Shown: in pieces, positions 1 through 6,338 of the stretch | Layout: each line of letters starts with the position of its first letter | How positions within the stretch are numbered: position 1 is the stretch's first letter | Source: Chloroflexota bacterium | Lineage (GTDB): Bacteria > Chloroflexota > Dehalococcoidia > Lucifugimonadales > JADFKI01 | Direction: 5' to 3' | Assembly (NCBI GenBank): GCA_024648655.1 | Contig: JAGGDZ010000192.1 | Coordinates: forward strand, 1 to 6,706 | Length of the DNA: 6,706 nt | Notes under the pieces: generated by a model | The model's database searches: none | Told to the model about the DNA's origin: nothing | The model's input: only the letters and a program-made list of their open reading frames with translations | Made by a program: the position numbers and the translations under genes

Positions 1-92
1 ACGATATTGCGCCCGCCATTCCCGACATGATGCAGCGCGACAAGATTGTTGTCAGGCGAATCGAAGCAACGCCGCTGTCTGTGGTTCACTAA
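1..92 (+). CDS. 3' end of an unidentified gene (partial, last 29 codons)
   Basis: An open frame enters from the left edge (first full codon at base 3) and ends at TAA 90-92, giving 29 visible residues from DIAPAIPD to PLSVVH. This is too short to identify a family or to show any domain. It lies in the same frame and direction as the amidohydrolase that starts 39 nt later, so the two are probably co-transcribed, and that stop codon is what separates them. The tail contains RRIEATPLSV, which faintly resembles the first beta strand of enolase-superfamily (mandelate racemase-like) proteins; at a C-terminus this is most likely coincidence. The reading as a real gene end rests only on frame openness, direction and spacing. 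Confidence 0.5.
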   Translation, partial: DIAPAIPDMMQRDKIVVRRIEATPLSVVH

Positions 93-115
93 CCCGCATC
101 TATCTTTCGGTTTCC

Positions 116-130
116 GCGCTGCCGCAGCGC
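116..130 (+). promoter_or_regulatory. GC-rich hairpin directly before the amidohydrolase start codon
   Basis: GCGCTG (116-121) and CAGCGC (125-130) form a perfect 6-bp inverted repeat around the loop CCG, ending one base before the ATG at 132. No Shine-Dalgarno-like purine run is seen in this leader, so the hairpin occupies the place where one would be. The sequence is plainly visible; any effect on translation is inference. Confidence 0.4.
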
Positions 131-131
131 C

Positions 132-1673
132 ATGAGAACCCCTAGCGAGCAACAGGACGTTGTGCTTGTGAACGGCAATGTCCTCACGCTTGACGGCGAG
201 CGACCTTCTGCCGATACCATACTCATCAGACGTGGACGCATCCGATGGGTGGGGGAGAGGCGCAATCTTTCTGCCTCAGTTCTTGCGGTCGCAGAGATTA
301 TTGACTGCGGCGGGCGGACCGTCGTTCCGGGATTCATAGATGCTCACTGCCACATTCTTGCTTACGCGGCGAGTCTGGACGCCGTTGACTGCTCTCCGAG
401 CGCCGTGTCAGGCGTTGACGACATTTTGCGTGAGATAAGGAAAGCAGCCGAAGTTACGCCTCGCGGAGATTGGATTCGAGCTACCGGATACAGCGACTTT
501 GATTTGAGGGAAAGGCGCCATCCCACTCGCAGGGACTTGGACCTCGCTTCACCTTGTCATCCTGTGCGCTTAAATCATCGGTCGGGGCACGCATGCGTAT
601 TGAACAGCCTTGGACTCGAGCGCGTTGGAATCCGCGCCGATACGGAGGAGCCTCCTGGAGGCACGATAGCGCGAAACCTCGAGGACGGAAAACCCAGCGG
701 TTTGCTGCTGGAGATGGCGGACTGGCTTGATGGACGCATCCCTCCTATGAACGAAGACAAGTTGCGCGATGCCGTCTCCCGTGCGAGCCGCATATTCATA
801 TCACGGGGTGTAGCTTGCGTTGTGGATGCTACGCCATCCAATTCTGTTGACAGATGGAAGTTCCTAAGGCGTATGAGGAAGGAAAAAAACTTTGTCCCTT
901 CACTACAATTCATGCCGGCTGCCGGCCGCATAGATGATTTTCTGCGCGCAGGATTGCGATTCGGTGAAGGCGATAGCAATGCTTTGATTGGGCATGCAAA
1001 GATTGTGATAGCGCAGTCGGACGGCAATCTCCATCCGAGAACCGATGAACTAGGTTATATCATTGAGTATGCACACTCTAGCGGATTTCCGGTGGCGATT
1101 CATGCTGTAGAGGCGGATGCGGTAATTGCCGCATCAGAAGCACTCGCAGCTAATCGCGCACCCGCGTTGCGGGATCGCATCGAGCACGCAGCCGAAAGCC
1201 CCCCGCATGTTCTGGACGCACTGCTGCGCGCCGGTCCCATAGTCGTCTCGCAGCCTCGATTCATTCAGGACAGTGGACTTCGCTATCTTAGGGAGCTTGG
1301 CACAGATGCGAGGTGGCTTTATCGTTTCAAAACTTTCGTCGATGGCGGCTTGGCGCTTGCAGCCTCTTCGGATGCACCGGTGAGTGCGCCAAGCCCGATT
1401 GCGGGAATGTGCGCTGCTATTACGCGACAAGCGGAGTCGGGCGAAGTAGTAGGTGAGGAAGAGCGACTGACTGCGATGCAGGCTCTTGAGATGCACACCA
1501 AGAGCGCCGCATATGCGGTTGGCGCTGAGGATGTGGCGGGCACGATTGCTGTGGGCAAGAGGGCGGACATTGCCATATTGAGCGCGGACCCGACTAGTAT
1601 TGCGCCGGAACGACTGCCGGACGTTGACATTACGATGACGATGGTTAATGGACAAGTAGTGTGGCAGGCATAG
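132..1673 (+). CDS. Metal-dependent amidohydrolase, YtcJ-like (Amidohydro_3 type)
   Basis: Probably a cytoplasmic metal-dependent hydrolase of the amidohydrolase superfamily; the substrate is unknown. The 513 residues are close to full length for YtcJ-like proteins. The N-terminal small beta domain (about 10-64, VLVNGNVLTLDGE) leads into the metal motif PGFIDAHCH, with H72 and H74. Then come RSGHA (150-154), K290 as a candidate carboxylated lysine, VAIHAVE with H324, RIEHA with H352, and SSDAPV with D414. The C-terminal strand returns as GTIAVGKRADIAIL (470-483) and VNGQVVW (505-511), the usual closing beta-sandwich segment. ATG 132 is the only start codon between the upstream in-frame stop and the first conserved strand; it has no Shine-Dalgarno. 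GTG 162 would also leave a complete domain. The gene probably follows the partial upstream gene on one transcript and converges with the polyprenyl synthase gene. Family assignment is firm; no specific activity should be assumed. Confidence 0.9.
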   Translation: MRTPSEQQDVVLVNGNVLTLDGERPSADTILIRRGRIRWVGERRNLSASVLAVAEIIDCGGRTVVPGFIDAHCHILAYAASLDAVDCSPSAVSGVDDILREIRKAAEVTPRGDWIRATGYSDFDLRERRHPTRRDLDLASPCHPVRLNHRSGHACVLNSLGLERVGIRADTEEPPGGTIARNLEDGKPSGLLLEMADWLDGRIPPMNEDKLRDAVSRASRIFISRGVACVVDATPSNSVDRWKFLRRMRKEKNFVPSLQFMPAAGRIDDFLRAGLRFGEGDSNALIGHAKIVIAQSDGNLHPRTDELGYIIEYAHSSGFPVAIHAVEADAVIAASEALAANRAPALRDRIEHAAESPPHVLDALLRAGPIVVSQPRFIQDSGLRYLRELGTDARWLYRFKTFVDGGLALAASSDAPVSAPSPIAGMCAAITRQAESGEVVGEEERLTAMQALEMHTKSAAYAVGAEDVAGTIAVGKRADIAILSADPTSIAPERLPDVDITMTMVNGQVVWQA

Positions 1674-1709
1674 CCCTCTTGTGGATACCTGAGTACGCGG
1701 AAAGGGATT

Positions 1710-2675
1710 TTAGCTGCGCCGCACCTTGACGTGGCTCACCAACTCTTCAAGCGAATCGCGGGAGTGGCTTTCGGGAAGTTCGGCTAGATTGTCCAGCGCT
1801 TTCTCGCAATAACGACTCGCGAAATTGTATGACTCTTCCAGAACACGGTCGTCTTGGATGAGATTGATCGCTTCGCACATCAAGTCGCTGTTGTTCGGAC
1901 TTTCGAGTGCGCGCTTTACGACTTCGGAGCACGCCTTATGCTTCATAGCGATAAGGGTAGGCAGTGTGACTACTCCGTTAGTGAGATCGCTGCCAATTGG
2001 TTTGCCGATCTCTTCTTCCGTGCCGTCGAAATCGAGGATGTCATCAACCACCTGAAATGCCATGCCTAGATTATGGCCGTAGCTTCGCAACGCCTGAGAG
2101 CAGGCTTCCGGTGCTCCGCTCAAGATCGCGCCTGACTCTGCGGCGGTGGTGAACAGGGAAGCGGTCTTGTTGTAAATTCGCTCCAGGTAACCTTCCATGG
2201 ACTGCTCAGGGTTGTAGGTTTCCGCCATCTCCTGAAGCTCGCCGCTGGCAAGCTCCATTATCGTCTCGGCAAATCGCCTGATAACGCGGATGTTACCCGT
2301 GTCGCAGACTAGCGTGGCAGAAGCGGCAAAAATGTAATCGCCTACTAAAACGGCACCCTTAGGCCCCCATAGGCTGCTGATGGTCAGCTTACCTCTTCGC
2401 AGTGCCGCACCGTCCACAGTGTCGTCGTGTATGAGTGAGGCGATGTGGAGCAGTTCCACGCCAATCGCCATCTTCTCCGTGAGGCGCTCGTCGTGTCTGT
2501 GGAAGTTGGAGGCGAGCAGTGTTATGGCGGGCCTTATATTCTTGCCGGGAGTAGAAAAGGTGTGATCTAGCAATTTCGCTAGAAAAGGGTGCTTCTGTTC
2601 TGCCATTTCCGCCAGGGAAGAGTTGACCTTTTCCAGACGTTCCCTGACAGGCTCGTAAAACGATACGGGTTGCAC
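1710..2675 (-). CDS. Long-chain polyprenyl diphosphate synthase (IspB/HepT-like)
   Basis: Trans-isoprenyl diphosphate synthase that condenses isopentenyl diphosphate onto an allylic primer; the product probably supplies a quinone side chain. At 321 residues it has family length. Visible motifs are GKNIRP (44-49), the first Asp-rich motif DDTVD (84-88) followed by RRG (93-95), VGDYIFA (111-117), KTASL (170-174), the second Asp-rich motif DDILD (211-215) and KPIGSDL (225-231). The residue five before the first Asp-rich motif is Ala79, not the bulky aromatic typical of farnesyl or geranylgeranyl synthases. By the known chain-length rule this points to a longer product, roughly C30 or more; the exact length cannot be read. 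The start is GTG at 2675, supported by AAAGGAA nine bases upstream and by family-like sequence from residue 6. It begins 25 nt after the metG stop, so it is probably co-transcribed with metG. Confidence 0.92.
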   Translation of the reverse strand: MQPVSFYEPVRERLEKVNSSLAEMAEQKHPFLAKLLDHTFSTPGKNIRPAITLLASNFHRHDERLTEKMAIGVELLHIASLIHDDTVDGAALRRGKLTISSLWGPKGAVLVGDYIFAASATLVCDTGNIRVIRRFAETIMELASGELQEMAETYNPEQSMEGYLERIYNKTASLFTTAAESGAILSGAPEACSQALRSYGHNLGMAFQVVDDILDFDGTEEEIGKPIGSDLTNGVVTLPTLIAMKHKACSEVVKRALESPNNSDLMCEAINLIQDDRVLEESYNFASRYCEKALDNLAELPESHSRDSLEELVSHVKVRRS

Positions 2676-2684
2676 TCGATGTCG

Positions 2685-2691
2685 TTCCTTT
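2685..2691 (-). promoter_or_regulatory. Ribosome binding site supporting the GTG start of the polyprenyl synthase
   Basis: On the minus strand AAAGGAA lies nine bases before GTG 2675, inside the 25-nt gap after the metG stop. This decides the start, since no ATG is available near the expected N-terminus, and it gives the third gene of the cluster its own initiation signal. Confidence 0.7.
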
Positions 2692-2700
2692 AATGCGGCT

Positions 2701-4368
2701 TTAGTCGTTCAGCCGTTGTTCTTCCGCGGCGATGACATCTTCGTCAAGCTTCTGGAACAGGGGAGCGGGTCGTTGCAATTTCTGCCCCGGCTTCATTGCG
2801 TTGGCATCCCAATTCCAGCCCGAGTCTTCCACATCGCCTTCAAAGCCGAGCATACAGTGGAGTTTCTGCGAGCTGAATGGCAGGAAAGGGTACATGGTCG
2901 TCTTCAGACAGTTTATTACCGAGATCGTGGTCCAAAGCGTCTGCGCGGCGTCGGACTTGTCGCGGCGCACAGCGCGCCAGGGTTCCTTCTGGTCCAGGTA
3001 GCGATTCGCGGCTTGCGCGAGCGCCATAGACGACTGCAATGCCAACCGCAGGCGCACCGCTTCCAGATATGTAGCCGTTTCGCCGAAACGTTCCTGTGCC
3101 TGAGCCAGCAACCCTTTGCTTACCCCGTCTAACTCACCCGGATCCGGGAGGATACCGTCGAAGTTGCGATTGAGCATCGATAGGACGCGGTGTACCAGGT
3201 TGCCGTAGGTCGCCACAAGTTCATCGTTGTTGCGCCGCACGTACTCTCGCCATGAGAAATCAGAGTCGGAGGTTTCCGGGAGATTTGCGGCTATAACGTA
3301 ACGCAACGGGTCCGGCTCATAGCGATCCAAGTAGTCGGGCAGCCAGACGGCCCAGTTGCGGCTCGTGGAAAGTTTGAAGCCTTCGAGATTAAGATACTCG
3401 TTGGCAGGCACGTCGTATGGCAGATTCAAGCCTCCGTAACCGAGCAGCATAGCTGGCCAGATGACGGTGTGGAAGGGAATATTGTCCTTACCCATGAAGT
3501 AATAGGCGCGGCTGCCGTCCTCCCAGAAGGGCTTCCACGCCTCCGGCGTCTCACTATTGTGCGCCCACTCGATGGATGCCGAAAGATAGCCGATAACTGC
3601 CTCGAACCACACGTAAAGGCGCTTGTCCTCGTAGCCATCTAGGGGCAAGGGAACGCCCCACTCGATGTCGCGGGTTATGGCGCGGTCGTGAAGTCCGCCT
3701 TCCAGGTAGCCGATAGTGAAATTGCGGACGTTCGGGCGCCAGTGGTCCTGCTTTCGCACCCACTCCAGAAGCTGATCCTGGAATGCGCTGAGCTTCAGGA
3801 AGAAGTGCTCGGTCTCCCTGAACTCAGGAGTGCTACCACATATTCGGCAGACCATTCTGAGCAAGTCCTTAGGGTCGAGGGTGCGTCCGCAGTCGTCGCA
3901 CTGGTCTCCGCGGGCGCCGTTGAAAGCGCAGTGCGGGCAGGTGCCTTCCACATAGCGATCGGCGAGAAAGCGGCTCTCGTTCTCGCAATAGGGCTGAACC
4001 ATCGTATCCTTGTAGATGTAGTCTCGTGCAAGAAGCCTGCTGAAGATGTCCTGCGACACTTTGGCATGGTTGTCCGTGTGGGTGGTGGTAAACAGGTCGA
4101 AACTGATGCCGAGCCGCTTCCAGCTGTCAAGAAACTCTGCCTGATACTTATTGAATATATCCTCCGGTCCGACGCCCTGCTGCTCGGCAGTAAGTGTAAC
4201 CGGCGTACCGTGGGCATCGCTACCGGACACCATCAGGACTTTGTTGCCCTTCATACGATGGTAACGGGTAAAAATGTCGGCTGGCAGGTAAGTCCCCGCC
4301 ACATGCCCTATGTGGATGGAGCCGTTAGCGTAGGGCCACGCTACGGCCGCAAGAATTCGCTCTGGCAT
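2701..4368 (-). CDS. metG: Methionyl-tRNA synthetase
   Basis: Class I aminoacyl-tRNA synthetase that charges tRNA-Met in the cytoplasm, for both initiation and elongation. The 555 residues hold the Rossmann catalytic core with HIGH (19-22) in WPYANGSIHIGH and the SGSDAHGTP segment (48-56). A zinc-knuckle connective domain has CxxC pairs at 144/147, 157/160 and 174/177. Further marks are YVWFEA (252-257), GKDNIPFH (293-300), and KLSTS (332-336) in place of KMSKS, a common variant. The anticodon-binding helical domain follows from about 375 (NNDELVATYGNLVHR) to LDQKEPW (458-464). The protein ends at LFQKLDED plus a short tail, so the C-terminal tRNA-binding dimerisation domain of the E. coli-type enzyme is absent; monomeric core-only forms are well known. 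The ATG at 4368 gives the canonical N-terminus but has only a weak Shine-Dalgarno. Its neighbours are rsmI upstream and polyprenyl synthase downstream on the same strand. Confidence 0.97.
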   Translation of the reverse strand: MPERILAAVAWPYANGSIHIGHVAGTYLPADIFTRYHRMKGNKVLMVSGSDAHGTPVTLTAEQQGVGPEDIFNKYQAEFLDSWKRLGISFDLFTTTHTDNHAKVSQDIFSRLLARDYIYKDTMVQPYCENESRFLADRYVEGTCPHCAFNGARGDQCDDCGRTLDPKDLLRMVCRICGSTPEFRETEHFFLKLSAFQDQLLEWVRKQDHWRPNVRNFTIGYLEGGLHDRAITRDIEWGVPLPLDGYEDKRLYVWFEAVIGYLSASIEWAHNSETPEAWKPFWEDGSRAYYFMGKDNIPFHTVIWPAMLLGYGGLNLPYDVPANEYLNLEGFKLSTSRNWAVWLPDYLDRYEPDPLRYVIAANLPETSDSDFSWREYVRRNNDELVATYGNLVHRVLSMLNRNFDGILPDPGELDGVSKGLLAQAQERFGETATYLEAVRLRLALQSSMALAQAANRYLDQKEPWRAVRRDKSDAAQTLWTTISVINCLKTTMYPFLPFSSQKLHCMLGFEGDVEDSGWNWDANAMKPGQKLQRPAPLFQKLDEDVIAAEEQRLND

Positions 4369-4388
4369 CGCTCATCACGCTTTGAAGA

Positions 4389-4422
4389 CCTTGTGATTGC
4401 CACCTGCCATGATAACACAAGG
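4389..4422 (-). repeat. Inverted repeat between rsmI and metG
   Basis: CCTTGTG (4389-4395) and CACAAGG (4416-4422) are a perfect 7-bp inverted repeat separated by 20 bases, lying in the 73-bp gap between rsmI and metG. No T-run follows on the minus strand, so it is not a convincing intrinsic terminator. It overlaps the candidate -10 element. It could be an operator-like site or chance. Confidence 0.3.
4409..4417 (-). promoter_or_regulatory. Possible extended -10 promoter for metG
   Basis: The minus strand reads TGT-TATCAT here: an extended -10 (TGn) followed by a hexamer one base from TATAAT. No good -35 is seen at 16-18 bases upstream, which an extended -10 can tolerate. Transcription would start near 4402, leaving a leader of about 34 nt before the metG ATG. 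This would be an internal promoter in addition to read-through from rsmI. It is judged by eye and could be chance. Confidence 0.25.
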
Positions 4423-4441
4423 CAATGAGACACGGCACTTA

Positions 4442-5287
4442 TTACGTTCCTTGATGATGTTCTGACGCGGCGCTGTCCAGCCACATTTGGTACACTTGTC
4501 GTCTTGACAGTCCTGTAACGGCGGTTACATGTGATACAGCGTGTTTTGCCCCCGTTCCCTGGCGTCTTAGCCGGTGGAGGATGGTTGAAGCCAGCGCCTC
4601 TAGTTCGGAGTCGTCATCAGACGATTCGGTCCAGCCATCTATGACCAGCGTGAATTCACCTCTTGGCTGCTCGAAGTGGTTCAGGGCTTCGGATGCGTTG
4701 CCGCGAAAGACCTCTTCGTGCAGCTTCGTCATCTCTCGGCATACCGCGATGAGTCTGTCATTGAGCGTTTCGCATATAGCCTGAAGCGATTGGCGAATGC
4801 GCTTGGGCGACTCCAACGCCACTACCGGACGACGCTCATACGCAAGCGTTTCAAGAAGCCTTCGGCGGTCGTCTTTGCTGCGTGGCAGGTATCCCAGGTA
4901 AATGAAAGCTTCATCTACGATGCCGGAAATGGCGACGGCCGATGTGACGGCGGACGCTCCCGGCACTGCCACAACTTGAATGCCGGCATCGGAAGCAGCC
5001 TGCACGAGCGCCTTTCCCGGGTCGTTTACACTCGGAGTGCCCGCATCCGAGACGAGCGCGACATCCTCGTTACGGAGAGTGGACAGCAGGTCCGGTGTGC
5101 GGGAAGACTGGTTGTGCTCGTTGAAGCTCGTAAGTCGAGTATGTATGTCGTAGTGGCTCAGCAGCTTGCGGGTTACCCGCGTGTCTTCGGCGGCAATGAG
5201 CGCCACTTCGCGCAGGACGCGCAGTGCCCGCAGCGTGATGTCTTCAAGGTTGCCGATGGGCGTTGATACGATGTAGAGGGTAGGCAT
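4442..5287 (-). CDS. rsmI: 16S rRNA (cytidine-1402 2'-O)-methyltransferase
   Basis: SAM-dependent tetrapyrrole-methylase-fold enzyme that 2'-O-methylates C1402 in the decoding centre of 16S rRNA; cytoplasmic. The 281 residues match family length. Diagnostic motifs in order are STPIGNLEDIT (8-18), AEDTR (33-37), SFNEHN (54-59), SDAGTPSVNDPG (80-91), VPGASAV (108-114), LGYLPR (131-136), ALESPKRI (157-164), CREMTKLHEEVFRG (183-196) and EFTLVI (211-216). The last 45 or so residues (AKHAVSHVTAVTGLSRRQVYQMW) form the usual C-terminal helix-turn-helix-like segment. The ATG at 5287 gives MPTLYIVSTPIGN, the canonical start; the Shine-Dalgarno is weak. A hairpin terminator lies just upstream, so this gene probably begins a new transcription unit running into metG, although no convincing promoter is visible in the 45 bases between. 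The rsmI-metG neighbourhood is also known in Firmicutes. Confidence 0.96.
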   Translation of the reverse strand: MPTLYIVSTPIGNLEDITLRALRVLREVALIAAEDTRVTRKLLSHYDIHTRLTSFNEHNQSSRTPDLLSTLRNEDVALVSDAGTPSVNDPGKALVQAASDAGIQVVAVPGASAVTSAVAISGIVDEAFIYLGYLPRSKDDRRRLLETLAYERRPVVALESPKRIRQSLQAICETLNDRLIAVCREMTKLHEEVFRGNASEALNHFEQPRGEFTLVIDGWTESSDDDSELEALASTILHRLRRQGTGAKHAVSHVTAVTGLSRRQVYQMWLDSAASEHHQGT

Positions 5288-5332
5288 TCTATATTTGCCG
5301 CCTTAGGGTCGTTGTCTGCCATTGACAATAAA

Positions 5333-5354
5333 TGGGCAGCCTGAAGGCTGCCCA
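5333..5354 (-). terminator. Intrinsic terminator after the MaoC-like gene
   Basis: GGGCAGCC (5334-5341), loop TGAA, and GGCTGCCC (5346-5353) form a perfect GC-rich 8-bp stem, extended to 9 bp by T5333-A5354. On the minus strand the stem is followed by ATTTATTGT, a short interrupted T-rich tract. On the plus strand no T-run follows, which fixes the direction. It lies 33 bases after the MaoC-like stop codon and separates that gene from rsmI. Confidence 0.75.
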
Positions 5355-5386
5355 CCGATACTAATAATTGCGACGACAGGCTGCAC

Positions 5387-6262
5387 CTATTCCAGTGCGC
5401 TCGCCGTGCCCACGATGCACACGGTGCCGTCGGGCTTTTCCATCCAAACCGCTACATTGGCGCGAGTGCCGCCGTTCTCTTGCACTCTGTCAGTGATGAT
5501 GCCTCGCGCGATGACACGGTCGTCGGGCCAAACGATGTTCGTGAACTTGATGTCCAGAGCGCCGCCCTCGAACCATCCCTTGCCGAAGCGCCTGTCCATC
5601 AGGTCGCCGATGTAGGACATCGTCATCCTGCCGCCGACAACGACTTCCTCAAAGCCCAGCTCTTCAGCAGCCTGCTTGTCGGTGTGGTAGTTCTTATTGC
5701 CATGGAAAAATAGGCCGCACATCTCCAGAGTAATGTCGCTCTCGACGGGTCCTATCGGTTCACCTTCGGGCACCTGGAACTTGCGGATACCTTCCTTCTT
5801 CTTAGGGTCCCGCAGCTTGACTTTGCCGAGATGACTTTTGCCGAGCAGGTAACTCTGGTGGTGTGTGCCGCGCGCCATCAACTCGCCTCCGTCCGACCAG
5901 AGGTCCACTATCTGCTTGACGACGGTGCGATCGCGCCAGTCGTAAATGTCAGCGACAGTCGAGGTGCGGCGGTAGGTCTCGGCAGGGTACATAGGCTTGT
6001 GCAGTTCCCATTCCTGCCGAATCCACAGATTGCCAAAGTTATCGTTAAAGCCTGCACCTCCGAACCCACCATCGACATTGGTGAGAATCATCGAAGGGAC
6101 GACCGGCTTCCCGTATGGCGACGCGTCAGTGTAGAAAGATGAATCGACTTCAAGTCCCTCATAGTAGTGATGCAGAATTTCTTCAGTTGCAGTGAATTCG
6201 TTGCTGCCGAGGTCTTTGCCAACGTAGGCTTCTTCCGGGCTGCGAGTCTGTTGTTGCGTCAT
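5387..6262 (-). CDS. MaoC-like double-hotdog acyl-CoA hydratase/dehydratase family protein
   Basis: The 291 residues fit two hotdog folds in tandem. The N-terminal half (about 25-150) has a FAS1-type dehydratase look, with VVPSMILTNVDGGFGG and the strand pair TYRRTSTVADIYDWRDRTVVKQ. The C-terminal half (about 168-291) is a MaoC-type domain with KNYHTDKQAAEELGF (190-204), VVVGGRMTMSYIGDLM (207-222) and FTNIVWPDDRVIARG (240-254). Family members usually hydrate an enoyl-CoA or dehydrate a 3-hydroxyacyl-CoA. The classical hydratase-2 motif D-x-N-P-x-H is not intact: H193 is present, but Gly188 or Asn189 stands where the catalytic Asp would be. A similar K-N-x-H-T-D form is, from memory, common in a subgroup of MaoC-like proteins. 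The ATG at 6262 has a strong ribosome binding site. The CoA-transferase gene ends 76 bases upstream on the same strand, supporting a role on CoA thioesters. The substrate is unknown. Confidence 0.8.
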   Translation of the reverse strand: MTQQQTRSPEEAYVGKDLGSNEFTATEEILHHYYEGLEVDSSFYTDASPYGKPVVPSMILTNVDGGFGGAGFNDNFGNLWIRQEWELHKPMYPAETYRRTSTVADIYDWRDRTVVKQIVDLWSDGGELMARGTHHQSYLLGKSHLGKVKLRDPKKKEGIRKFQVPEGEPIGPVESDITLEMCGLFFHGNKNYHTDKQAAEELGFEEVVVGGRMTMSYIGDLMDRRFGKGWFEGGALDIKFTNIVWPDDRVIARGIITDRVQENGGTRANVAVWMEKPDGTVCIVGTASALE

Positions 6263-6268
6263 TGCCTG

Positions 6269-6276
6269 CTCCTTCT
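6269..6276 (-). promoter_or_regulatory. Strong ribosome binding site of the MaoC-like gene
   Basis: The minus strand reads AGAAGGAG six bases before ATG 6262. This near-consensus Shine-Dalgarno fixes the start and is the strongest one in the window, suggesting higher translation than the housekeeping genes nearby. Confidence 0.8.
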
Positions 6277-6300
6277 ATTGTAGCGCCGTCTTATTGCGGT

Positions 6301-6328
6301 ATTTTACGCGCTCTGCCGCAAATCGCAA
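6301..6328 (-). promoter_or_regulatory. Candidate promoter for the MaoC-like gene
   Basis: On the minus strand TTGCGA (6328-6323) and TAAAAT (6306-6301) are separated by 16 bases, matching 4/6 and 5/6 of the sigma-70 consensus. Transcription would start near 6294, about 31 bases before the ATG. The TTGCGG/CCGCAA inverted repeat (6294-6299 and 6316-6321) overlaps it and could be an operator or a weak hairpin. Read-through from the CoA-transferase gene is the alternative source of transcript. Confidence 0.33.
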
Positions 6329-6338
6329 GCGCCGGGAA

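Noticed and set aside
1134..1655. 173-codon minus-strand open frame inside the amidohydrolase
   Set aside because: It overlaps the well-supported amidohydrolase over its whole length, and its translation looks like random Arg/Ser-rich shadow sequence.
1674..1709. Possible bidirectional terminator between the convergent genes
   Set aside because: Only a CCCT/AGGG pairing of 4 bp with a long loop could be found before ATTTTA; this is too weak to call.
3688..4428. 246-codon plus-strand open frame opposite metG
   Set aside because: It lies antisense to the highly conserved metG coding sequence, shows no recognisable domain, and is explained as a shadow of metG codon usage.
4676..5266. 196-codon plus-strand open frame opposite rsmI
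   Set aside because: It is antisense to rsmI, whose motifs are intact throughout, and its translation has no family features.
5288..5332. Promoter for rsmI (TTGTCA at 5323-5328 on the minus strand)
   Set aside because: The -35-like hexamer is fair, but the sequence 17 bases on is TAAGGC, and the better TATAGA abuts the start codon, so no coherent pair could be made.
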